Source of the DNA: Phytophthora hibernalis
Taxonomy: Eukaryota > Oomycota > Peronosporomycetes > Peronosporales > Peronosporaceae
Direction: 5' to 3'
DNA length: 64,000 nt
Assembly (NCBI GenBank): GCA_012656075.1
Contig: JAAKBF010000020.1
Location: 744,001 to 808,000, forward strand
The translations under genes and the position numbers were made by a program. This document shows, piece by piece, positions 46,854-56,765 of this stretch. Every line of letters starts with the position of its first letter. The stretch's first letter is position 1. Under the pieces are notes generated by a model that worked only from the letters and a program-made list of their open reading frames with translations, did no database searches and was not told the origin of the DNA.

Positions 46854-48032
46854 CTACAGCTCGAGCACCTTCACCGTTTCCCACGTGAAGTCCGCGTCCT
46901 CGCGGCCAAAGTGACCGTAGGCAGCAGTCTTCTGCATCACCGGGCGCTTCAGTGACAGCGTCTTCTGGATCATACCCGGACGCAGGTCGAAGTTCTTCTT
47001 GATGATCTCCACCAGCTCGTCGTCGGACAGACCCTCCTTCACTGTGCCGTACGAGTCAACGTGGATCGACAACGGGTAGGGCACACCGATGGCGTACGAG
47101 AGCTGCACAATGAGGCGACTGGCCAGGCCCTGGGCCACCACTGACTTGGCGACCCAACGGGCAGCGTAAGCAGCCGAGCGGTCGACCTTGGTCGTATCCT
47201 TGCCAGAGAAGGCGCCGCCACCGTGGGCACCCCAGCCACCGTACGTGTCAATGATGATCTTGCGTCCAGTAAGACCGGCGTCGCCGTGCGGACCGCCAAT
47301 CACGAAGCGTCCAGACGGGTTCAGGTGGTACACCGTCTTGTCGTCCAGGTACATCTCCGGGATGACAGTCTGGATGACGTGCTTCATGAGGTCGGCAGCG
47401 ATCTGCTCGTTGGTCACGTCGTCGTTGTGCTGCGTGGAGATGACCACCGTGTGCACGCGCTGCGGGATCATGCGGCCGTTCTCCTGCTTGTATTCGACCG
47501 TGACCTGGGTCTTGCCGTCGGGGCGGATCCAGTCCAGTGTGCCGTTCTTGCGCACCTCCGTGAGCTTGGACCCCAGCTTGGTGGCCAGCACGTGCGACAG
47601 CGGCATGAGCTCAGGCGTCTCGTCCGACGCGTATCCGAACATGATGCCTTGGTCACCGGCGCCGACCTCCTCGTCCGTCACTGAGTCCACGGACTGGGCG
47701 ATGTCGGGCGACTGCTGCTCGATGGCCACGATCACGTTCACCGTCTTGTAGTCGAGTCCCTTGGCCGGGTCGTCGTAGCCGATCTCCTTGATGGTGTCGC
47801 GGATGACCTTCTCGTAGTTGACGATGGCCTTGGTGCTGATCTCGCCGAAGATCATGACCATGCCCGTCTTGGCGCACGTCTCGCAGGCCACGCGCGAGTT
47901 CGGGTCCTCCGACACGCAGGCGTCCAGCACGGCGTCCGAGATTTGGTCGCAGAGCTTGTCCGGGTGGCCCTCGTTGACCGACTCGGACGTGAACAGGAAC
48001 GTGCGGTCCTTGGGGGTGGCGGTCTGAGTCAT
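46854..48032 (-). CDS. S-adenosylmethionine synthetase
   Basis: 392 residues, intact and intronless, the usual length for the family. Motifs: SVNEGHPDKLCDQISDA (ATP site), GAGDQGIMFGYA (methionine/ATP loop), HTVVISTQH, GGPHGDAGLTGRKIIIDTYG and GGGAFSGKDTTKVDRSAAY (phosphate loop). It makes S-adenosylmethionine from methionine and ATP in the cytosol. GC-rich third positions and the clean frame contrast with the broken genes upstream. Upstream, CCAAT boxes (48200 and 48230) and a CACGTG (48213) lie about 170-200 bp from the ATG. Confidence 0.97.
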   Translation of the reverse strand: MTQTATPKDRTFLFTSESVNEGHPDKLCDQISDAVLDACVSEDPNSRVACETCAKTGMVMIFGEISTKAIVNYEKVIRDTIKEIGYDDPAKGLDYKTVNVIVAIEQQSPDIAQSVDSVTDEEVGAGDQGIMFGYASDETPELMPLSHVLATKLGSKLTEVRKNGTLDWIRPDGKTQVTVEYKQENGRMIPQRVHTVVISTQHNDDVTNEQIAADLMKHVIQTVIPEMYLDDKTVYHLNPSGRFVIGGPHGDAGLTGRKIIIDTYGGWGAHGGGAFSGKDTTKVDRSAAYAARWVAKSVVAQGLASRLIVQLSYAIGVPYPLSIHVDSYGTVKEGLSDDELVEIIKKNFDLRPGMIQKTLSLKRPVMQKTAAYGHFGREDADFTWETVKVLEL

Positions 48033-49517
48033 CTTGAGATTGAAGGTCTTTGATGCGGAGTGAATGTCGCCGTTTGCAAGCAGATTCCAGAATGAGATCG
48101 CCGTCAGCCACGGATTCCCCGGTTTAGGTTTCCGGTGTAAAACCTCGGGGAGAGTAAAACCTCGGTTCTGATCATTGGCCTAGCGCGACGCGATTTCGAC
48201 CAATAGACGCGCCACGTGACAGCCTCTCGCCAATCAGCGCGCAATATCAGAGGACGCACACTGCGAACCGTTTCAGGCTTGAAGCAGATGAAGAGATGTC
48301 TTTGTTTGGAGCTTGCATCAGAATATCCTCTGGCGATGTTGATGGTGTTTTTGCCAGCACTTGGCGAAGCGATCGCTTGGCTGAGCAACGCACGCCTAAA
48401 GTTTGATCCGGGGTGCTGACGTGGCCCGATTGCAGTGGCCGGGCCATGCGGCATTTAGCACCACCCATTTCACCGTCAACTCCGCCCATCTCCCTTGTTG
48501 GACCCATGAATCATTTTCGTGGACCCATGATTATTGCAGGCGATCGAACTTACAAAAAACAGTTACACGAGTGGAGTGCAGCCAATCTACTTTCACAGGG
48601 AAATGCACTACCGAAGGTTTGAAAGCCAATCAGCGCACGCGTTTCTTGAACACGCAGACCCATGCAAACACGCAGTTCTGCCAACCAACTCGACGACATC
48701 TAGCGATCGCGCCGCAAGCTGCGCTGTTTGATACGACAGACTGCCAGCGAGCGTTCACTGCAGTGTGTGGGAGGTTGATGCGAGGCTACCTTCGTGTACG
48801 CATCGCGTTCGCGTGCACAGTACATGCACCAGGGGACGAACGACTGCGGCATCGAGCGGTGAGTCGGGCTTTCTCAAGTCAATTGCTGAGGCCTGGAAGC
48901 GGTGTAACTGCGGCCGTTTTAAGTCAGTTGAGGCATTGAGATGCCATCAGTGCAATGCAAATTGCAGCGGAGCTGGAAAGTTCGTCATCGAGAGCAGCGC
49001 CCGACCTGAAGGAGATGAGCTATTCCGACGATAAGCTGAGAGGAGAGCGCTGATGCTAGTGGCCCACTAGTAGTGGGACAGCGATGCTGCATTACTTCCT
49101 ACCGGTACAGTGGCTCTGTGCTACCGCTAACGTCACTACAGCTCGGTTAAGCAGTGGCTGCAAGACCTCCACCCGGAAGGTTTCTTTTGTCTTGCCGCCT
49201 TCGGCTCTGCCGTGTAGACTTTGGTCATATCCTTATCAGAACCGTAAATGTGCATGCTAACGATCTCGCTAGGCTGCGTATCAAGCGAAGATAGCAGCGC
49301 TACAGTAGATGTCTGGCAGTGCTGTTTCACCAATTGCGCCTACTGAAACGCATACATATGCCTTATCATGGGAAATAGTTCAATAGTCCTCGTCCAGCAA
49401 AAACATGAACAGCGTCTTGTCTTCGCTGACGTGGGGCACTTGGGACGACGCCGAATGGACCCCGACGGCTTCCAACATCGATGCTGCCGATGTTAATATC
49501 CCCCATATCACCACTGA
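48033..49517. other. Intergenic, no gene recognised
   Basis: About 1.5 kb. The first 250 bp act as the SAM synthetase 5' region, with CCAAT boxes and an E-box-like CACGTG. The remainder has only short open stretches without recognisable composition. A small stem CCCACT-AGT-AGTGGG sits near 49062-49076. Nothing else is supported. Confidence 0.5.
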
Positions 49518-50714
49518 GTCTGTGAATGCGTCGCAAAACCAGCGAAGTGTCCGCAAATTGCGCAAAAGGGGCTGCAGGCGCCCAAGAACTCGCAACTCTG
49601 GTTCGAGGAGCTACTGGAGCGCTTGGAGGGCACGTCGTTCGGCCAATCAAGACCACATACCGCTGCAACCCGCTCAAGTGTTTGCACGCATCGACAGTTC
49701 CTTGCAACGAGACGCAGGGCATCCCCTGGACGGATCTGCCCGACGGAATCCACCCGCGAGATGGCAAACTACCGGCACAGCGAGCAAAGAACAAGCGACA
49801 GCAAGTGGACAATCTGGCGGTGTTCTTGCAGCGCATACTTCGGTGAGTGGGCAACAGATTGTAATCGTGGTAGAGTGAAGCTGACCATGTTGATGCTGCT
49901 CCAGGCCGGGTGATGTCGTTGTCGAGTTCTGCGCTGGGTCCGGATACGTGGCGTTGCCGCTTGCTTGCCTCTTTCCACAGTGCACATTTGTCTTGCTTGA
50001 CAAGAAAGAACCTTCGCTTGCTATCGGTACGAGGACAGCTCGATTCGTATTACAGCCGAACAAAATTGATGAGGGCGATAGCTGACCTGTGTGTTTGGTT
50101 TTGGTGTTACTACCTGCTTTTCAGCCGAGGAACGAATTGCTGCTGCCCAGTTGACAAACGTTGAGATTTTCTGCGGGTTCATTGATGACTACCACAAATC
50201 TTTCGACGTGGGGATTGCGCTGCACGCCTGCGGAGAAGCCACCGACATGGTCATGCAAAAATGTCTAGCGGAACGAGCTGCGTACGTGTTAGCACCGTGT
50301 TGCGTCGGCAAGATCAAGCTCAGCGAACTGGCTTACCCTCGCTCTGCCACACTTGCTGCTGAACTGTCACGTACTGAGTATGAAGTGCTGGCGAAGGCTG
50401 CCGATTTTGGGCACTCGAGCACTGCGGCTGTAGCGCACACGGACATCAACCGCCGGCGTCGACGCTGCAAGACTCTTCTCGAGAGTGATCGCAATATGCG
50501 CGCAGAGGAAGCACAGTATGATACGTTCATGTTCGTCATGCACCCGCCGACGGCCACTCCTAAAAATGACGTGCTGGTTGGAATTCCACGCTGCCCGTCG
50601 GTGAATGAGGGCCAAGTTGTTACGATAGAGGAGGATGACAGATTGTTTCGGCTCGTATGTGAAGCCACGCTGTCGACGGACTCTCTCGTTCGTAAAGCAA
50701 TGCTTAGCTCATAA
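49518..50714 (+). CDS. GSTCD-type methyltransferase-domain protein
   Basis: Exons to 49842, 49905-50026 and 50125-50714 join in phase. The core reads GDVVVEFCAGSGYVALPLA (SAM-binding motif I), FVLLDKKEPSLAIAEERIAA, FDVGIALHACGEATDMVMQK and APCCVGKIKL. The LHACGxATD and PCCxG pair is the signature of the Methyltransf_32 group, which includes human GSTCD. The upstream part has HPRDGKLPAQRAKNKRQQ, a segment seen before motif I in that family. Substrate unknown. The 5' end is unsure: LWFEELLERLEGTSF (about 49598) lies one frame off the rest, implying a lost base near 49640, and no convincing start codon was found. Confidence 0.75.
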
Positions 50715-50790
50715 CCGAATAGTAGTACTTCGAAGTAATAGACTGCATGATTTGGTGGCACCTTGTTAGATTACGCTTTCGAGCAACGGC

Positions 50791-52416
50791 TTATCGATGT
50801 GTGTAGGGCAGCGAAGCCTTCACTCGCTGCAGTAGGTCCCGAGTATCCGAGGACTGGTAATCGTGACAATCTATCAGCAACAAAGACGCTGACCCAGTAG
50901 CCGCACGTTTCTCGAAAGTCATAACTCCTTCGAGCGTCATGAGCGCAAACTGCATAGTCGCCGCCCAGCCGTGTGCAACTTGCACCTTTGTTTTCATCGT
51001 TTGCAAAAACTCCGAGCAAGACACACCCATGAGACGAGTCACAAAATCTTCCGCCACGTCCGCCTCCTTAGTGGCAGTGCAGTCTTCCACGGACACTCGA
51101 AGTTGGTATCGCCCTGTGTTAAATTGAAACCCCACCACCGACTTGATGCACGCGCGAATCTGGAATCTAGTTGCTGTTGCTGGCTGCATCGACAGCGTCG
51201 ATAATCGAGCTGTGAAGTACTGAAACGGACGCGTCGGATCCAACACAGTAGCTGTCTTCGGTATACCATTCCTATCGTGACCCAGCAGCGAGAAGCTGGA
51301 AGAGTGTTCGGTAGCAGAAACAGCGATGATAGTGCTCGCCGTACTTGATCCCATCGAATTGTGTTGTGCCCGGGGTCTGATTTGAGCTGTAACCCCCATT
51401 CGCTGATTCATTGACGGCGAGCGAGGTCGCTTCCTAGATGGTACTACGTTGCTGGTGCTGGAGACTGGAGTTTTACCGGCATCAGCAGCACCAGAAGGAT
51501 GTCGAGGAGTCTTCGGGCTGTAGAATAGGTGTTCCACCATGGGGTCGGTGGTGTCGCTGTCCATATCTTCGTCCGACGAGGGTATATCTACAAACACGGA
51601 CGGCACGGGGACGCTTCTGACATGTTTTGGAACTGTGCTCGTGTTAACACGACGCGTCTCTGCGATTGATACAGCAGTCGCGTCCGATCTTCTTGCTGGG
51701 TTTGCCCGCAAAGCATTGCTGGAGGTGGGTGTTGGTATCGTGAGGCTTCTGCCAGTAGACTGTTGTGAACGGGTTGGCAGACTTGAGGGCGATGGCTGCG
51801 GCGAGGTATTGAACTGCGACGTGACTAGAACTGCCGAGTACGCTCCAGCACTCACCGCGTTCTGGTCTGCCGACAGTTGAACTTGTGCATTTCCCCGTGC
51901 CAATCGGTCGGACGTCGTCTCCAGTAGCTGGCAACTATCAGGTGCCAGCATGAGCAGGCCATGCCTCACAGACACGTTCTCCACCACGATCTTGGTGCCG
52001 CGTGCAACGTTCATACTGAACTGAGGCAACGAACTGAACTCGAAGCCGAAGACCAGTTGATGGCCGTCCGTGAGCCCCAATTTGAGTGTGCGAGCAGGTC
52101 CCGCAGTCGAAAACTCGGTTCGATGCTCGTAGTTGGCGCCAATGTTGGCTACGTCCACCACCTGCAGGATGCACACGCCCTGGATGGTGCAGCCGTTGAG
52201 CTTCGCCACGTCCGGAGGCAGCGCTGGTCGACAGCTTTGGTGCAGATCTGACTGCAGCAGCCGTCCGAAGAGATACGCGCCATACGGAGCCTGCTGTCGA
52301 GCGCCTCCAGCGGCTGCGCGGAACTTGAGGAACTCGCGCGCCTCCCACTCCTGGTCCAACGCCTCGTACGGCAGCTGCCGCTCTCCCATTGATACAATTG
52401 CAGCATTTGGCGCCAT
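50791..52416 (-). CDS. RMI1: RecQ-mediated genome instability protein 1 (RMI1)
   Basis: 541 residues, intact, no intron. The N-terminal OB-fold region contains LQVVDVANIGANYEHR, ARTLKLGLTDGHQLVFGFE and VENVSVRHGLLMLAPDSCQL, the hallmark of RMI1_N (PF08585). A Ser/Thr/Pro-rich linker of about 190 residues follows, with an acidic VDIPSSDEDMDSD that could serve as a SUMO-interacting motif. The C-terminal about 150 residues form a second folded domain (FQYFTARLSTLSM, ASLLLIDCHDYQ) as in RMI1_C. RMI1 works with topoisomerase III and a BLM-type RecQ helicase to dissolve double Holliday junctions in the nucleus. Confidence 0.88.
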   Translation of the reverse strand: MAPNAAIVSMGERQLPYEALDQEWEAREFLKFRAAAGGARQQAPYGAYLFGRLLQSDLHQSCRPALPPDVAKLNGCTIQGVCILQVVDVANIGANYEHRTEFSTAGPARTLKLGLTDGHQLVFGFEFSSLPQFSMNVARGTKIVVENVSVRHGLLMLAPDSCQLLETTSDRLARGNAQVQLSADQNAVSAGAYSAVLVTSQFNTSPQPSPSSLPTRSQQSTGRSLTIPTPTSSNALRANPARRSDATAVSIAETRRVNTSTVPKHVRSVPVPSVFVDIPSSDEDMDSDTTDPMVEHLFYSPKTPRHPSGAADAGKTPVSSTSNVVPSRKRPRSPSMNQRMGVTAQIRPRAQHNSMGSSTASTIIAVSATEHSSSFSLLGHDRNGIPKTATVLDPTRPFQYFTARLSTLSMQPATATRFQIRACIKSVVGFQFNTGRYQLRVSVEDCTATKEADVAEDFVTRLMGVSCSEFLQTMKTKVQVAHGWAATMQFALMTLEGVMTFEKRAATGSASLLLIDCHDYQSSDTRDLLQRVKASLPYTHR

Positions 52417-52492
52417 TTCTAAACATTTCTAGAAATGACCCATTTCTATTTAGAAACGACGTCTAAATAATAAAATGGACTCAAAACTAAAT

Positions 52493-53474
52493 TCAAGTTG
52501 CTGTCTTCAACTTGCTGCATCCGTATATCACCAAGGTCATTATTACCTGTACGATGGCATCGGCCGCACGAAAGGGGTAGACTCGGCCGCGTTCGCAAGT
52601 CCGTCCGTCTTGAACTGACAGACAACACCAATTGGAAGTTAGCGGCAATAGATCGCAGGACATACGGAAAGCACGGCCGACTCACCACTGGATGGTCGCG
52701 TAGTACTAGCACTTGTGGCAGCTCCACCAGATGCAGCTTGGCGTAGCGCAGCACAACGAGGCCGCTGCCGATAGACAACAGGTAGAATGCCCAGGTGCGC
52801 ATCACTGCATTCTCGTGCTTGGTGCGCACAAGGAACGCGAGACACGTCGCGTACGTCATCACAAACAACAACAGCAGAGGCCACGTGCGCTTGCGGTAGT
52901 GAATTTTGATCTCCGTTGCGGTCAGCGAGGACGGGAATCGACCCACAAACTTGTCGATCTTGCGGATGTAGTAGCCCAGGATCTTGAGCTTGTACTGGTC
53001 TTCCGCCTGGACGATCTAGCTCCACACCGTTCACATTAAGACCCATCTTTCACTGTAGCTTACAGACTCATGTCAATACACTAACCTCACTCCAGTAGTC
53101 CCAACGCATATGCAGTCCTTCCGGCCATAGAACAAAGTAGCGGTACTGCTCACAGCATTGATATACCAAAGCAGGACCAATCGTTAGCGCCTTCAACCCC
53201 AATTCCAGTCAGACCCAGTTCATCTTCACACCAATGCAAGTGCCACTTCCACCAGACACACGAGCGCCACCACCAGGAACACGATCGTGTCCACGAACCA
53301 GCCGTGTGTGCAGAAGACGATGCAGGACGGCACCACGAACACCAGCAACACGCGCGCCAGCCCCAACACAAAGTAGCGGCGCTCCTGGACCGTCAGCGCC
53401 TCGTTGCTTAGATGCGGCGCAAAGTGGCGTACGATCCTGCGCTTGTGCGCCCGATCTCCCTCCGCCACGTACAT
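52493..53474 (-). CDS. Multi-exon, multi-pass membrane protein of unknown function
   Basis: Exon 1 (53474-53232) starts MYVAEGDRAHKRRIVRHF and has two hydrophobic helices (FVLGLARVLLVFVVPSCIVF, TIVFLVVALVCLVEVALAL). Exon 2 (about 53143-53073) encodes QYRYFVLWPEGLHMRWDYW. Exon 3 (about 53020-52695) has LGYYIRKIDKFVGRFP, a third and fourth helix (WPLLLLFVMTYATCLAFLV, FYLLSIGSGLVVL) and LPQVLVLRDHPV. Exon 4 encodes TDGLANAAESTPFVRPMPSY. A short last exon ends near 52493. Donors are GTGTGA, GTTAGT, GTGAGT and GTAATA. I recognise no family. The topology suggests an endomembrane protein. Confidence 0.5.
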
Positions 53475-53620
53475 CGCCTGTGTCTCTTGGTTCAGAACGT
53501 CTGATCGAAAAGCTCAATTTGAAGTCTAAACGTTCAATTTACGTTTTCTTATTGGGTGAAAATAATTGAATTAGGGCTAGGCGGTGACTTCAACTTCAGT
53601 TTTGCGCCGCTCCATAGGAT

Positions 53621-54963
53621 CTACTGCAGGTTAATTGGCTTGTCGTCGTCCAGTTCCACGTCCACAGTCTCCGGGGAGACCTCGAGGTCGTCGTCCGCGG
53701 CTTCGTCCAGCGTCGACTGCGGCTGGCTGTACGACTTGCTGTACTTCTTGCTGAAGCCTACGGTCGTGGAGACCGTGCTGACGGCGGCCTTGAACTTGCG
53801 GCGCGCGTTGAAGCGGCGCAGCTCCTCCAGAGCACTCGTGAGCTGCACCGTGGCCACCTCCGTGCCCGTGACCCAGCGGTGGGCCAGCAATTGATCCACC
53901 GTTGCACTACAGATAAAAATTAGTGTCATGAACAACTTTAAACCCAAACGAGCAACAAAGGACGCACCGCTTCTCCGGGTCCACCACGAGCATCTGCGAA
54001 ATGAGGTCCTTGGCGTCATCCGAGACGTGGTCCCAGTACGGCGCGTCGAACTGGAACTTGCCCTTCTTGATCTTCTTGAACAGCGCGTTGTGGTTGTCGT
54101 CGTGGAACGGAGGGTAGCCGCACAGCAGGATGTACGTGATGACACCGATGCTCCAGATGTCCACCGTCTTGCCATACGGCTTGCCCTCCAGGATCTCGGG
54201 CGCCACGTAGCCGGGCGTACCACAGGCCGTAACGAGCCCTCGCTGTCGAACTCGATCCTCTTGGCAAAGCCAAAGTCCGCCAGCTTGATGGAGGCGTCGT
54301 CGTCCTTGCTGGTGAGCAGGAGGTTCTCCGGCTTAAGGTCGCGGTGCACAATGTTGGCGTCGTGGCAGTACTTGATGGCCTCGAGTAGCAGCTTCACTAG
54401 ATCACGTGCTTCTCGCTCGTTATAGTACGACTAGCAAAAAGACAACAGGACGGTCAGTAAAAATACAACTGTCACGTCGAGATCAGAGCGAAAGCTACCT
54501 TTTCAACGATCCGATCAAAGAGTTCGCCGCCCTCCATGAACTCAGTCACGAGGTAGTAGAACTTGTCCTCGACGAAAAAGTCGTGCAAGATCATAATGTT
54601 CGGGTGGTTCATCTGCTTGAGGATGGCGACTTCGGTCGTCAGAGCTTCAATGTCCTCCGCCACAAGCCCCTCGCGCTTGATGCACTTGATGGCGTAGCGT
54701 TGGGTCGTGGGCTTGTGGACGGCGATGCGCACGACTGAGAAGGTGCCGGAGCCGATGACTTTGCCCAGTGTGTACTGCTCCTCGAAGCTGTTAGGGTTCA
54801 CAGCAGCAGCCGTTGGTTTGCCGTTCGTGGCATTGGTCTCGACGTCCACGTGGGCGTTCCCGTTCACCACCTCCTGGTCCTAAAAAGCAGCAAAAGATTA
54901 GCGAAGACAGCGACAGGAGACCACTGGAGCTGCACTTACTGGCTTGGAGTTGACGCAGCCCAT
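53621..54963 (-). CDS. CaMK-type Ser/Thr kinase with N-myristoylation exon
   Basis: Four exons (54963-54940, 54879-54499, 54430-53968, 53906-53621). With one missing base near 54233 they total 384 residues in phase. Exon 1 encodes MGCVNSKP, a textbook N-myristoylation signal with a palmitoylatable Cys3. Kinase motifs: IGSGTFSVVRIAV (P-loop), YAIKCIKRE (VAIK-type Lys), IVHRDLKPENLLL (HRDLKPEN), LADFGFAK (DFG), GTPGYVAPEIL (APE) and DIWSIGVITYILLCGYPPF. The order and the GYPPF segment fit the Ca2+/calmodulin-dependent kinase group. The tail (RRFNARRKFKAAVST) is a plausible autoinhibitory/calmodulin-binding helix. Likely membrane-anchored signalling kinase. Confidence 0.9.
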
Positions 54964-55201
54964 GTTGCTTCTTGGTTGATGAGAGGAAGCGCGAAGGAGT
55001 CAGTCGAGTGCTGCCGGTTGCGTTGTGGCGTTGCTGCAGTGGTGCCAGACGCTGGGAGTCTAAAACGGATCATGTCGGTCTCTAAAAATAGCTGTTTTGC
55101 GCCAATCAGTAGTGGATTATCGATACGTGGGTTATTTTTGGGTGATTCAAGCAAGTACGTGGCCTAAGATCGGAGATGGCTTCGGGATCATAAATGGGTG
55201 C

Positions 55202-56654
55202 TCAGGTGGTGAAGGTGAACTTGTCGCCCTGTAGCAATGGAGGTTTAGAATCAAGACCCACGCCTAGTAAATATGGTGCAGATCACGTACCTGTCGTAGT
55301 TTGGTGTTGATCTTGGGCTCCGCGTACGAGATGCGCTGGACGGGCCGCATGAGGCGTCTGCGGCACTGCCGGACGGACAAAGTCGACGTGGCGCGAGGGG
55401 ATTCAGAAATCACGCGCAGTTTAGGCGATCGGTGGCGGCGGCTCGGCTGGGTTGTCCGTTTGCCTAGACCGTAGTAATCTCCTGGCACGCACGTTATTAG
55501 CTGTTGTTGCACTGTAAGTGAGGGGCATGGAGCTTTACCTGTCGGAGTTTCGCGTTCAACTTGGGCTCTACATACGAAGTACCTGCATCTCGATGGCGCA
55601 GACGCCTAGCCTGTAAGCATCGATAAGCAAAGTCGGATGAAAGAGATTCGTATCAACGACATCTGAGTCATTGTACCTGCGAGTTCGAACGCCCCAAACC
55701 AGGGGGCGAAAGCAAATTTTGAAGGTGTTCGGACTCCACATCCTCTCCAGTAAGGTCGATAACGTTGTTGTCCTCGGGTACGCTCATTATTGCAGCCTTA
55801 TATTCCACCGCGTGTTCATCTTCGTGACTTTTGATATCCTCACACTCCTGGTACGGCCGGAAAATGCACGCATTAGTCACCGAGAAGTCTTCTAAAGGTG
55901 CTAAATTACCTGGACGGCCTTCTGGTGGGTGGCCTTTGGACTCATGCACGCAAAGGCGACGGTACGCGCGAATCCTGGTCATCCAGTTATGCGTCGTAAG
56001 TTGGTAAACAGTAGTCCCCGTTCAAACATACCGAGTGAAGCGTTTGTGTAGCTCCGACACTTTGTTGCGGGGAAAGAGGTGGCTCCGGTTCGAGCAGACT
56101 GTCCATGGACACATACGAGCCTTGCTCGAAATCTTCGAAGTTGCATTGAGTACCCTGGTGCTTCACTGCTCCACCAGCAAACAGTCCTGTCAGCATCCAC
56201 GCCATGCGCGCACGCACGTACATCAATGTCTTGCCTTCCACGGGCTTGCACCGCGCATCCATCCACTCGACAACTACCACAACATCCATACAAAAAGGCG
56301 TTAAACATCATCCCGTGCCCACTACAGGAAGAACAAACCTTTGTCCGAGAACACGGCGCTCTTTTCCATCCGAGCTGCAGAAACACGCCGTCAGCACAAT
56401 TCATCGCCACTACATCTCGATCTGCAATGCACTGGGGGTATTGTCAACGTTCACCTTTTGCAAACTCCTGCTTGGCTTTATTCTGCAGCAAACGAAATGA
56501 GCAGACGCACCCAACCCAGCACCAGTTTTGCGCAACTCACCAGCGCCTTCGCCAATTGGCGATTCTTCTGTGACAGCACAGATGCATCCTCGCGCACCCG
56601 TTGTAACTCCTGCATGACGCTATACATGCGCGCCACACTGCTGCCCTGCACCAT
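55202..56654 (-). CDS. Shugoshin-like centromeric cohesion protector with duplicated C-box
   Basis: Nine exons: 56654-56541, 56482-56455, 56374-56339, 56186-56032, 55974-55910, 55847-55677, 55610-55539, 55446-55291 and 55228-55202, about 274 residues. The N-terminus (MYSVMQELQRVREDASVLSQ, NRQLAKAL) is a coiled coil like Shugoshin_N (PF07558), where PP2A docks. The C-terminus matches Shugoshin_C (PF07557): RRRLMRPVQRISYAEPKINT, then KLRQGDKFTFTT. Exon 7 encodes a second such box, RRLRHRDAGTSYVEPKLNAK, then LRQ. Shugoshin protects centromeric cohesin in meiosis and mitosis. All junctions are in phase except exon 4/exon 5, which lacks one base. Confidence 0.82.
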
Positions 56655-56765
56655 GCTGGTCAAAGTATGCGTCCTTTCGCGATCACTTTGAGCAGGGGTG
56701 GGTCAAGGCCATTTATGTAAATACCGAAAACATTATCAAGTTAAAACTTCTTCCGGTAGGCAAAA
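56655..56765. promoter_or_regulatory. 111-bp divergent promoter, shugoshin and zinc-ribbon gene
   Basis: Only 111 bp separate the two start codons, so both genes must share core promoter DNA. No clear TATA or CCAAT box is visible. Confidence 0.5.
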
